From IMG/VR virus record IMGVR_UViG_3300023174_000606, positions 1 to 24,755 of that record: a stretch of 24,755 nucleotides of DNA, one strand, 5' to 3'. Below, one piece after another: positions 5,462-12,532 of this stretch. Each line of letters opens with the position of its first letter. Position 1 is the stretch's first letter. The notes below the pieces were generated by a model, which was not told the origin of the DNA, did not search any database, and was given only the letters and a program-made list of their open reading frames with translations. The translations under genes were made by a program, and so were the position numbers. This DNA comes from a virus.

Positions 5462-7565
5462 ACTGTTACCAATCGCCTTGCGATTTTTAGCACAAAAAAT
5501 TTCAGTAGTTCCAGTTGCCAATGACGGTTCTAAGCGGCCTGCATTTGCTTGGCAGAGATTTCAACAAGAGTTGCCCATTGCAGATGAATTGCTGATGTGG
5601 TTTAAAGATGATGTCAATGGCATTGGTGTTATCACTGGCAAGGTATCAGGCAACCTAGAGATGCTAGAACTCGAAGGTCGGGCCGTAGCTCAAAAGATGC
5701 ACCTTGATATTGCAGAGATTGCAAACAATTCAGGGCTTGGCGATTTATGGAACGCACTCAACGCTGGTTATGTCGAGATCACACCTTCAGGTGGGCTTCA
5801 TTGGCTTTACCGCGTATCCAATGGTGAGTTACCAGGCAACACGAAGTTGGCACGAAAGCCTGGCGAAAATGGCGGGGTTGATGTGTGGGCAGAGACTCGA
5901 TCTGAAGGCGGATTTACTATCACTGCACCTTCAGGTGGCACTACCCACCCAAGCGGGGGCAATTGGACACTGATAGGTGGCTCCATTGAAACAATTCCGA
6001 CAATTACAATGGAACAACGAGCAGCACTGCACAACATCTTTGCAATGTTTGACGAGATGCCGAAAGCTGAAAGTATCCAACAAGAAGTTGCCACTAAGCA
6101 CGATGGCTTACTGACACCAGGGGATGATTTTGGTTCACAACATACTTGGGAAGAACTGTTGCAACCTTTGGGCTGGACCGTTGTTTATCGCAAGGGTGAG
6201 GCAACTGTTTGGCGCAGACCAGGTAAGAATGAAGGCATCAGTGCTACCACCAACTTCAATGGCAACGATAAGTTTTATGTGTTTTCAACATCAACTCAGT
6301 TTGATGCTGAAACTTCATATTCTAAGTTTGCCTTTTACGCCACTCTCAAACACGGTGGAGATTTCAAGGCGGCAGCAACCGACCTACGAAATCAAGGCTA
6401 CGGGGCGCAGGGGCTTAATTCTTTTGATTTAAGCAATTCACTGATGCCTGCAAACACACTACAAACCCCACCACAAGCCACACAAGGCGATTTGAGCGAT
6501 GATGAATCAAGTTGGAAGCCAATTGCACTTAAAGATTACTTTGACGGCTTATTCGCAGCACCCATTGCAACGATTCTAAAACGCTCAGATGGTCACGGCT
6601 TGATTTACACGGGTCGCGTTCATTCCATTTATGGTGAGTCAGAATCGGGTAAATCGTGGGTAGCACAAATTGCCACGGCTGAATGTCTTAAAGCTGACAA
6701 AAAGGTGATCTACATTGACTTTGAATCAGATGCCATTGACATTGTGAACCGATTGAAAGCATTGGGTGTCAGCCGTGCCAACCTTTTGCAATACTTCACC
6801 TACATTCGACCTGACGGCCCACGCGATAGCGATGACCCGTATTGGAAGGCGATACTTGAGCCTGATTCTGCCGAATTGGTCATTATTGATGGTGTCACCG
6901 AATCCCTGACAATGTGGGGTGGTGAGACTAAAGATAACGATGCCATCACCCGCTGGATGCGCATATTTCCAAGAACAGTAGCAACTGCCAGTGGCGCTGC
7001 CGTTGTGCTTATTGACCACATCACCAAAAATGCAGAAACACGGGGGCGGTTTGCCATTGGCGGCCAAGCCAAACTTGCCACCATTGATGGCGCTGCCTAT
7101 CTCGTTGAACCGCTAGAGGCACTTGCACCTGGTCGAACTGGAACGCTGACAATGAGAGTGACCAAAGATCGCCCTGGGTTCATCCGCAAGATTGCAGGTA
7201 TGTGGAGAAAGTCAGACCGCACCCAAGAAGCTGCAATTTTCACCATTGATTCAACCAAAGCGCAGATGCAATACATTATCAGCGTGCCATTGATTGAAGA
7301 TGAAATGGAAGCCAACAAAGAGTTCAAGAAGCAAAAAGAGGTTGCCGAGTTTATCCACAACCACCCAGGCGCTTCACGGCGATTGGTGGCAGATGGCGTG
7401 ACTGGTTCAAAAGAGGCCATTGGTGAAAGGTTGGCTGATCTTGTTGCTGGCGGTTGGATTGAAAACCGTGGCAATGACAGGTCATTTATTCTATATATCA
7501 CCGACAATGGCAAGAGCCATTTCAACCTTTTGGATGCCGAAATTACCCAATTGAAGGTGAACTAA
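5454..7565 (+). CDS. bifunctional primase-polymerase / replicative helicase
   Basis: This 703-aa protein joins a prim-pol domain to a RecA-fold helicase. Residues 1-180 show the prim-pol pattern: GIGVITGKVSGNLEMLELEG (acidic pair E72/E74, where many relatives have D-x-D), TPSGGLHWLYR with His116, and VDVWAE...APSG. A linker domain follows (about 225-320). The ATPase has Walker A GESESGKS (394-401), Walker B LVIID (475-479) and a VVLIDH sensor with His522. The C terminus (about 635-700) is a winged-helix-like region. It should prime and unwind phage DNA. The repeat array directly downstream could be its origin. The two glutamates at the prim-pol site deserve a check of activity. Confidence 0.88.
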   Translation: MSELLPIALRFLAQKISVVPVANDGSKRPAFAWQRFQQELPIADELLMWFKDDVNGIGVITGKVSGNLEMLELEGRAVAQKMHLDIAEIANNSGLGDLWNALNAGYVEITPSGGLHWLYRVSNGELPGNTKLARKPGENGGVDVWAETRSEGGFTITAPSGGTTHPSGGNWTLIGGSIETIPTITMEQRAALHNIFAMFDEMPKAESIQQEVATKHDGLLTPGDDFGSQHTWEELLQPLGWTVVYRKGEATVWRRPGKNEGISATTNFNGNDKFYVFSTSTQFDAETSYSKFAFYATLKHGGDFKAAATDLRNQGYGAQGLNSFDLSNSLMPANTLQTPPQATQGDLSDDESSWKPIALKDYFDGLFAAPIATILKRSDGHGLIYTGRVHSIYGESESGKSWVAQIATAECLKADKKVIYIDFESDAIDIVNRLKALGVSRANLLQYFTYIRPDGPRDSDDPYWKAILEPDSAELVIIDGVTESLTMWGGETKDNDAITRWMRIFPRTVATASGAAVVLIDHITKNAETRGRFAIGGQAKLATIDGAAYLVEPLEALAPGRTGTLTMRVTKDRPGFIRKIAGMWRKSDRTQEAAIFTIDSTKAQMQYIISVPLIEDEMEANKEFKKQKEVAEFIHNHPGASRRLVADGVTGSKEAIGERLADLVAGGWIENRGNDRSFILYITDNGKSHFNLLDAEITQLKVN

Positions 7566-7702
7566 GGTGTACCGTACTGTACCTTTTGTGTACCTTTTTA
7601 TTTTAGGTACACAGGCAGTTATGAGCGTGATCGGTGTGCGTACCGTTCCGCTTTATTGTATAAAGCGGAATAGGTACACCATCACACTCGGTACAGGTAC
7701 GC
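7566..7702. repeat. eight GTACC-type repeats around a perfect palindrome (candidate origin or operator)
   Basis: Four 7-mers read forward (GTGTACC at 7567 and 7588, CTGTACC at 7577, GCGTACC at 7638) and four read inverted (GGTACAC at 7606 and 7673, GGTACAG at 7690, GGTACGC at 7696). Each forward variant has its exact reverse complement among the inverted set. The first three are spaced 10-11 bp apart, one helical turn. In the middle, an 11-bp perfect inverted repeat (7646-7656 with 7660-7670, TGT spacer) is flanked by GTACC and GGTAC. AT-rich runs lie at 7595-7605. The position after the primase-helicase gene suits an iteron origin; a repressor operator is the alternative. Confidence 0.6.
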
Positions 7703-7705
7703 CTA

Positions 7706-8047
7706 ATGAGTGACTTAGATTTCAAACCTATCAACTGCCACAAATGTGGCAACCTAGTGTGGGCAGGGGTGTCAGCCACCAGCCGTTGCGACATCAAACT
7801 TGATACAGACCGACTCAACATTGTGCAAGAGATTGAAAAGTTATCCACAGGCATTGCAACTTATGAAATCCACCGCACCAGCCAATCCTTTGAAGCTACA
7901 CGCCGTACCCCAGTCAGAATGGGTGCCAAAGAGCCAATTGTGCTTGCCACCCACACCTGCAGATCAATGACTATTTTTGTGCAAGAGCCACCGCAATACT
8001 TCCAGCGACCACAAACTGCAACTACAACAAGTGAGGTGCCATTTTGA
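7706..8047 (+). CDS. zinc-finger-like protein, function unknown
   Basis: The 113-aa protein has a CHKCGNLVWAG knuckle at residues 11-21 and later cysteines (SRC near 28, HTC near 84) that could complete a metal site. The middle is polar without clear domains, and the C terminus is Thr/Gln-rich. Similar short CxxC proteins accompany actinophage replication genes. It begins just after the GTACC repeat array, so its expression may be controlled by it. It overlaps the next gene, which appears to begin with TTG. Confidence 0.6.
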   Translation: MSDLDFKPINCHKCGNLVWAGVSATSRCDIKLDTDRLNIVQEIEKLSTGIATYEIHRTSQSFEATRRTPVRMGAKEPIVLATHTCRSMTIFVQEPPQYFQRPQTATTTSEVPF

Positions 8048-8775
8048 ACTGCAACATCTGCCAACGCCCGACAGAGATAACAACCTGCCGCCGATGCCAT
8101 AGTTCAATCACCAGTTGGCTTGGCGCTATTCCCAGTTTGCAGGTAATGGCAGGTGACTACATAACACCAGGGCGATCAGGCTCAGGCACCGTCAGCGCCG
8201 AACGCTCCATCGGTGTCAATGTCAATGCGCTCGATTATTCAATGGCAATTGAGTTGCTAGGCATCTTGCATAGTTGGGAGTCAGAGATTCGCAGCGCACG
8301 GCAGTTGACACCGCCTGCGCTACTGAAGAAGGAACCAACAACCGATATGGAAGTGCAGGTTGCTTGCGACTTTCAACTTGCCCACCTTGAATGGACACTT
8401 AATCAGGAATGGGCAGCAGATTTCTACAATGAGATCAAAGAGCAACACGCAAAGGGAATGGCTGCTGCAAAGCAATTTGTTGAGCAACCCCGCAGGATTC
8501 CTTGCCCAACCGATGAGTGTGGCAGGTATGTAGTTATTGATGCCGAAAACCTTATGGCAGATGTGAGTTGCTTTGGGTGCAAACAATCCTGGACAGTATT
8601 GCGATTGGTGGCACTGGCAATGAGCAACCCCAACCGTAAGTTCTTTTTAGATGTTGAGGCCATAGCTTTGTGGTTGGGCATCAGCCAACGGCAGGTGCAT
8701 AAAATCATCAAGGCCAATGGCATTGCCAAGAATGGCAAGATGTATGACTTGGCAGCAGTCATTGCCAACAGATAA
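8044..8775 (+). CDS. zinc-finger and helix-turn-helix DNA-binding protein
   Basis: This 243-aa protein has an N-terminal Cys4 finger (CNICQRP...CRRC, residues 3-19), a helical middle (about 65-155), a second metal site (CPTDECG... with CFGC) around 163-190 and a C-terminal HTH (EAIALWLGISQRQVHKIIKANGI). The layout matches an actinophage family often called HTH or zinc-finger DNA-binding protein. It starts with TTG overlapping the previous TGA, preceded by GAGG. A transcription or origin-binding role is possible because the GTACC array lies one gene upstream; that link is inference. Confidence 0.68.
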   Translation: MNCNICQRPTEITTCRRCHSSITSWLGAIPSLQVMAGDYITPGRSGSGTVSAERSIGVNVNALDYSMAIELLGILHSWESEIRSARQLTPPALLKKEPTTDMEVQVACDFQLAHLEWTLNQEWAADFYNEIKEQHAKGMAAAKQFVEQPRRIPCPTDECGRYVVIDAENLMADVSCFGCKQSWTVLRLVALAMSNPNRKFFLDVEAIALWLGISQRQVHKIIKANGIAKNGKMYDLAAVIANR

Positions 8776-8778
8776 AAC

Positions 8779-8811
8779 TTGACAGAAAAGTTCTAATTCC
8801 TTTGCTACACT
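8779..8811 (+). promoter_or_regulatory. promoter-like element
   Basis: A perfect -35 hexamer TTGACA (8779-8784) is followed by an extended -10-like TGCTACACT (TG at 8803, TACACT 8806-8811). The spacer is 21 bp, longer than the usual 17, so either the -10 is nearer (TTGCTA at 8802) or the TGn-extended box works without the -35. It lies in one of the few gaps between genes, upstream of the small genes and the packaging region. Confidence 0.45.
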
Positions 8812-8842
8812 TTCGTTAACAGGTATTGCCATCCACTTAATC

Positions 8843-8876
8843 AGCCCAGCCAATAGGTTTGGGCTTTATTCATTTA
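8843..8876 (+). terminator. intrinsic terminator-like hairpin
   Basis: AGCCCA (8843-8848) pairs with TGGGCT (8860-8865), and CC/GG pairs (8850-8851 with 8856-8857) extend the stem around an AATA loop. A T-rich tail CTTTATTCATTT follows. It sits only about 30 nt after the predicted -10, so it may end upstream transcription or act as an attenuator on the new transcript. Confidence 0.5.
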
Positions 8877-8886
8877 TGGGATAGGT

Positions 8887-9033
8887 ATGGATACCGAGAC
8901 AATACAAGAGATAGATGAGGCGTTATCACACGCCGTAGATACTCGCTCCAAAACAATTGATTCAAAGAAACACATCGTTGATAGATTCATTGACGATTTA
9001 CTTGATAGCCGATTGGAGCTAACCAAATGCTAA
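8887..9033 (+). CDS. small acidic helical protein
   Basis: A 48-aa frame (MDTETIQEIDEALSHAVDTR...) beginning just after the terminator-like hairpin, with AGG upstream. It overlaps the next gene by 7 nt. It looks helical, with alternating acidic and basic residues, and I recognise no family. Gene-style overlap and frame continuity support it. Confidence 0.5.
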   Translation: MDTETIQEIDEALSHAVDTRSKTIDSKKHIVDRFIDDLLDSRLELTKC

Positions 9034-9206
9034 GCATTGCGGTAACAGTCGGTGATGTGTCAACAGACATTGTGACAGATCAGCCAATGTCATTTGAAGG
9101 AATCGAAACATTATTGTTAAGAGCGACTAACTCAACTCTTGATGCTTACAACCGATATGTGGTTGTCAATGAGGATTTGGAATCTTTAACAGAGGATGAT
9201 GAGTAA
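9027..9206 (+). CDS. small protein, function unknown
   Basis: A 59-aa frame (MLSIAVTVGDVSTDIVTDQP...) starting inside the last codons of its neighbour and ending 11 nt into the Endonuclease VII gene. The end is strongly acidic (NEDLESLTEDDE). No family is recognised. Overlaps on both sides are typical of the real genes in this window. Confidence 0.5.
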   Translation: MLSIAVTVGDVSTDIVTDQPMSFEGIETLLLRATNSTLDAYNRYVVVNEDLESLTEDDE

Positions 9207-9570
9207 CACACAGTTTTGTAAGAAATGCAACACAGATAAACCTTTAACAAAGTTTCATCACGATAAGCGAACACCTAACAAAAGAAGAACTACTTGCAAT
9301 GATTGCAGAAACTTACACAAAAGAGTTACCAACATTTCATCAGGTCATAGAAAAGATTTGCTTGAGGAACAGAATAACTCTTGCGCTATTTGTGGAATCA
9401 ACCAAAGCGATACAACAAAGAAGTTAAGCGTTGACCATAACCACGAAACCAATCAGGTGCGTGGATTGTTGTGCAATGGTTGCAACTTAGGATTAGGACA
9501 GTTCAAAGATTCTGTTGTGTTCTTATCGTATGCAATTGAATACTTGGAGCGCCACGATGGTATTGCCTAG
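9196..9570 (+). CDS. recombination endonuclease VII
   Basis: This 124-aa protein has the Endo VII (T4 gp49-like) His-Me signature. An N-terminal Cys4 ribbon (Cys8, Cys11, Cys34, Cys37) precedes the zinc-binding core Cys63/Cys66 and Cys93/Cys96, with catalytic-region D80-H-N-H83 in LSVDHNHETNQVRGLLC and CNLGLGQF. The family cuts Holliday junctions and branched DNA so that replicated phage DNA can be packaged. It overlaps the HNH gene by 14 nt. ATGs at 9196 and 9199 are both possible starts after AGAGG. Confidence 0.88.
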   Translation: MMSNTQFCKKCNTDKPLTKFHHDKRTPNKRRTTCNDCRNLHKRVTNISSGHRKDLLEEQNNSCAICGINQSDTTKKLSVDHNHETNQVRGLLCNGCNLGLGQFKDSVVFLSYAIEYLERHDGIA

Positions 9571-9862
9571 ACCGTGTGCTGGTTGTGGTCGAGTAGTGCG
9601 GGCAAGTAGATGTTTAGAATGTCAGCGCATCAAAGATAGAGCGCGACCAACACGCAGCCAACGCGGTTACGATTATCAATGGAACAAGCTAAGCCGACAG
9701 TTAAGAGAGCAGCAACCTTATTGTTCAATTGCTGGGTGTAAGAATAAAGATTTAACTGTTGATCACATTATTCCGCTGAGTGAAGCGCCGTGGTTGAAGT
9801 TGGAAATAACTAACCTGCGCATCTTGTGCCGATCACACAATTCACAAAAAGGCAATAGATAG
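9557..9862 (+). CDS. HNH endonuclease next to the terminase
   Basis: The 101-aa protein starts with a Cys4 finger (Cys7, Cys10, Cys19, Cys22), followed by a basic stretch and the HNH core: RGYDYQWNKLSRQLR, YCSIAGC, LTVDHIIPLSE (D69/H70), TNLRILCRSHNSQKG (Asn86, Cys91, His94). HNH proteins of this size commonly lie beside terminase genes and help cut DNA at cos sites (the HK97 gp74 type). I chose ATG 9557 because it lies at the Endo VII overlap and gives the usual short N terminus before the finger; the frame is open further up. Confidence 0.88.
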   Translation: MVLPRPCAGCGRVVRASRCLECQRIKDRARPTRSQRGYDYQWNKLSRQLREQQPYCSIAGCKNKDLTVDHIIPLSEAPWLKLEITNLRILCRSHNSQKGNR

Positions 9863-9977
9863 CCCCCCGTGGCACTACTGGGTACGGGTATAAAGTTGCG
9901 CAAGCGTGCGGGGTATAAACCCCGATGCCCTGCAAACGCAGAGTTCCGCAAAATGGGATTTGGGGGGTTTGCCTGAA
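9861..9977. other. repeat- and palindrome-rich gap, candidate cos/packaging region
   Basis: Between the HNH nuclease and the terminase block lie a GC-rich AGCCCCCCGTGGC (9861-9873), a direct repeat GGGTATAAA (9886-9894 and 9911-9919), the 8-bp palindrome TTGCGCAA (9896-9903), an inverted repeat CGGGG-TATAAA-CCCCG (9909-9924) and CTGC-AAAC-GCAG (9930-9941). Actinophage cos sites usually lie just here, upstream of the small terminase. No cut position can be read from one sequence. Alternatively this is only leader DNA of the next gene. Confidence 0.4.
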
Positions 9978-10376
9978 ATGTCCGAATTAGAACTGTTGCA
10001 GTTTTTGCAAACTAACTACCTGCGCGATTTGAAAAAAAGCCAAAACCAGTTCAGCACGCACGATTGCGTAAGCGATGAATCGCGGCTGGTGATTGAACTT
10101 AAATGCAGGCGCACGCACTATGACGAAATGACAATTGAAAAGAAAAAGTTTGATGCGCTGATCGCTAAAGCTGAACATCTGTTTTACAACGCCGTGTATA
10201 TCAACTCAACACCGCTTGGAATTTATGCCTGGAACTTATCGTTGCAGGAAATTGATTGGCACACACATTGGATGCCAGCATCAACTGATTTTGGCAAGAG
10301 CGAACAGGTTGAAAAGGTTGTTGGCTTTCTCCCAATCAGCAAGGCAATCAAACTAACGGGGGCGTTAGATTACTGA
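9978..10376 (+). CDS. small PD-(D/E)XK nuclease-like protein
   Basis: This 132-aa protein contains the ExK core in RLVIELKCRRTHYDE (Glu40, Lys42), preceded by an acidic segment (DCVSDES) that may supply the metal-binding Asp. A following helix, IEKKKFDALIAKA, matches phage restriction-fold nucleases. A GTG at 9906 would add 24 residues (RGINPDALQTQSSAKW...), but that stretch carries the repeats of the packaging gap, so I prefer ATG 9978, preceded by a run of six G. It may act with the terminase or in host DNA breakdown. The role is inferred from the fold only. Confidence 0.6.
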   Translation: MSELELLQFLQTNYLRDLKKSQNQFSTHDCVSDESRLVIELKCRRTHYDEMTIEKKKFDALIAKAEHLFYNAVYINSTPLGIYAWNLSLQEIDWHTHWMPASTDFGKSEQVEKVVGFLPISKAIKLTGALDY

Positions 10377-10381
10377 AGCGA

Positions 10382-10861
10382 ATGGATGAAACAATGGCAG
10401 GCAGACCAGCAAAGCCGACTGAACAAAAGCGAAAGACAGGCAACCCAGGCAAACGCCCGTTGCCTGATCTAAAAAATGTTATTTCCTTGCCGCCAATCAA
10501 AGGCGATGCACCGCTTCATTTAAGCGATGCTGGCCAAAAGATGTGGGCAGATGTGCGAGCAATGGCACCGTGGATTGCTAACACCGATGGCAAATTGCTC
10601 ATTGAACTTTGTGAAAAGATGGACAAGAAGTACGAGCTAAAAGAAAAGTTAGCCGCTACCGATTATGTGCTTTTTACCGATAAGGGCTATGCCTATGCCA
10701 ACCCTTTGTTTGGAATGTTGAACACTGTTGAAAACGACATTGTTAAATTGCTTTCATTGCTTGGCTTAACGCCAGTTGATCGCAGTAAGTTGGGGGTTGC
10801 TGAAGTAACGACTAAGGGCAAATTGGCTCAGTTGTTAGAGCAGCAAAAAAAGAATGGCTGA
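10382..10861 (+). CDS. terS: terminase small subunit (P27 family)
   Basis: The 159-aa protein starts with the P27-family basic GRPAKPTEQKRKTGNPGKRPLP segment, followed by a helical body (LSDAGQKMWADVRAMAPW..., KLLIELCEKMDKKYELKEKL) and the hallmark C-terminal GLTPVDRSKLGV. It recognises the packaging site and loads the large subunit. It overlaps the large-subunit gene by 8 nt after a run of A residues. ATG 10382 and ATG 10394 are both possible starts, the second giving MAGRPAKP. Confidence 0.88.
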   Translation: MDETMAGRPAKPTEQKRKTGNPGKRPLPDLKNVISLPPIKGDAPLHLSDAGQKMWADVRAMAPWIANTDGKLLIELCEKMDKKYELKEKLAATDYVLFTDKGYAYANPLFGMLNTVENDIVKLLSLLGLTPVDRSKLGVAEVTTKGKLAQLLEQQKKNG

Positions 10862-12383
10862 TGTTCCTGGTTGGCCACCGCGTTGGCTTACTGAAGTTCC
10901 GATTGAAGATCAGGAACGCGGCGATGGCGAGTTATATGCAAACTTTGCTGAAGCCGTTTGCCGAGTCACAAAAGATTCTGTAGCCTCACCTGCAGGCAAG
11001 TTGCTTGAACTGCGTGGATGGCAGAAAGAGTTACTCAAACACATTCTTGCCCGCCGTGAAGATGGCCGTTTCAGACACCGCACCGCGCTGGTTGGAATGG
11101 CTCGCAAAAATGGCAAGTCAGCATTGGCGGCTTCAATGGGGCTTGCTGGTTTAACACTTGGCGGCAACGGTTCAGAAATTTATTCTTGTGCAGCAGACCG
11201 CGACCAAGCACGCATTGTGTTTGGAACTGCAAAGCGAATGATTGAGCTAGATGAAGAACTATCTTCAATGTTCACTCTTTACCGCGATGCGATTGAGTTC
11301 AAAGATAAAGGCAGCGTGTACCGCGTACTTTCTGCCGAAGCGTATTCAAAAGAAGGTTTGAACCCTTCCCCGCTAGTTATCTTTGATGAAGTCCACGCCC
11401 AACCTAGTTGGGAATTGTGGAATGTGCTTTCGCTTGCCGGTGGTGCGCGTGCCGATTCACTTCTCCTGGGCATCACAACTGCAGGTGTTAAGACACAAAG
11501 TAACGGCCAAGATTCTCTTTGCTACTCGCTTTACCAGTACGGCCAACAAGTTGTTAAAGGTGAAAAGAAAGACCCATCATTTTTCTTTTCGTGGTGGGAA
11601 CCAACTCAACCTGAAGCCGATCATCGAAATGAAGAACTTTGGATTGAAGCCAACCCTGGGTTTTCAGATATTGTTGACAAAGAAGAAATGCAGAGTGCTG
11701 TATTACGCACACCTGAAGCTGAATTTCGTACCAAGCGCCTGAATTGTTTTGTAAATACTTCAGTTGCTTGGTTGCCAACAGGTGCTTGGGAAGCACTTGC
11801 AGATAAAGACAGATTTCCTGAACCTGGCGAAGATGTAATCCTTGCCTTTGATGGTGCGTTTTCAAATGACTCAACCGCCCTTGTAGCTTGGCTATTAGGT
11901 GGCGAGAAGCCACACTTAATGGTTGTTGGCTTATGGGAGCGCCCCGATGATGCTGAACAGGGCTGGCATATTCCAGTTGCTGAAGTTGAGCAAACAATTG
12001 TTGACACATACCGCGATGATCGCTTCAATGTTAAAGAAATTGTTTTTGACCCTGCTAGGTGGCAGCGAACATTTATGGTTTTGGATGAAGAAGGTTTGCC
12101 AGTTGTCTCTTATCCAAACAGTGCGCAGAATATGGTGCCAGCAACACAAAAGTTTTATGAAGCCGTGGTGAATCAATCATTTACCCACGATGGAGATGAA
12201 AGACTTGCTCGCCATATTGCCAACTGCGTAACGAAACAATCAAGCCGTGGTGTTATGGTTGCCAAAGCAAGTAGCAGGCGCAAGGTAGATGCAGCGGTTG
12301 CATCAATCTTTGGTTATGACAGAGCAACACAACCGGCTGAACCGCAAGCCCCAGTTGCTAGATTCTTTTCAATTCAGGTATAA
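10854..12383 (+). CDS. terL: terminase large subunit
   Basis: The 509-aa packaging motor has the ATPase half with Walker A GMARKNGKS (81-89) and Walker B VIFDEVH (175-181), then a TTAG coupling motif near 208-211. The RNase-H-like nuclease half has Asp333 in LAFDGAFSNDS, Asp399 in VFDPARW and Asp479 in KVDAAVAS, which would hold the catalytic metals. It cuts concatemers and pumps DNA into the prohead with the small subunit. Length and motif spacing are normal for the HK97-type family. A short membrane protein gene follows after 8 nt. Confidence 0.95.
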   Translation: MADVPGWPPRWLTEVPIEDQERGDGELYANFAEAVCRVTKDSVASPAGKLLELRGWQKELLKHILARREDGRFRHRTALVGMARKNGKSALAASMGLAGLTLGGNGSEIYSCAADRDQARIVFGTAKRMIELDEELSSMFTLYRDAIEFKDKGSVYRVLSAEAYSKEGLNPSPLVIFDEVHAQPSWELWNVLSLAGGARADSLLLGITTAGVKTQSNGQDSLCYSLYQYGQQVVKGEKKDPSFFFSWWEPTQPEADHRNEELWIEANPGFSDIVDKEEMQSAVLRTPEAEFRTKRLNCFVNTSVAWLPTGAWEALADKDRFPEPGEDVILAFDGAFSNDSTALVAWLLGGEKPHLMVVGLWERPDDAEQGWHIPVAEVEQTIVDTYRDDRFNVKEIVFDPARWQRTFMVLDEEGLPVVSYPNSAQNMVPATQKFYEAVVNQSFTHDGDERLARHIANCVTKQSSRGVMVAKASSRRKVDAAVASIFGYDRATQPAEPQAPVARFFSIQV

Positions 12384-12391
12384 GGAGCAAG

Positions 12392-12532
12392 ATGAAAAAG
12401 ATTGATCTTTCAGTTGCAGTTGAAGTTATAGGCGCAACCCTTACAGCAACTGGCCTTGCAATGATTTCAATACCTCTTGCCCTAATTATTTCAGGTGTAT
12501 TTCTCGTATGGATTACAGAAAAGGCTAACTAA
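12392..12532 (+). CDS. small membrane protein
   Basis: A 46-aa protein (MKKIDLSVAVEVIGATLTATG...) with a long hydrophobic core, residues about 9-40, that could form one or two membrane segments, and a charged end (ITEKAN). It has a very strong AAGGAG four nt before ATG and overlaps the portal start (TAATG). It is too small to identify. A holin-like role is possible, but its place between terminase and portal argues equally for an unknown head-module protein. Confidence 0.65.
   Translation: MKKIDLSVAVEVIGATLTATGLAMISIPLALIISGVFLVWITEKAN

Noticed and set aside
7097-7525. Reverse-strand open frame of 142 codons within the primase-helicase gene
   Set aside because: It is fully inside a strongly supported gene and shows no domain.
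7567-7713. A 48-codon GTG-start frame covering the GTACC repeats
   Set aside because: It ends in an ATGAGTGA overlap like a real gene, but its peptide repeats RTVP only because the DNA repeats, and the perfect palindrome and inverted repeats explain the sequence better.
9906-9977. GTG-start N-terminal extension of the nuclease at 9978
   Set aside because: The frame is open, but the stretch consists of hairpins and repeats of the packaging gap, and ATG 9978 has a G6 run before it.
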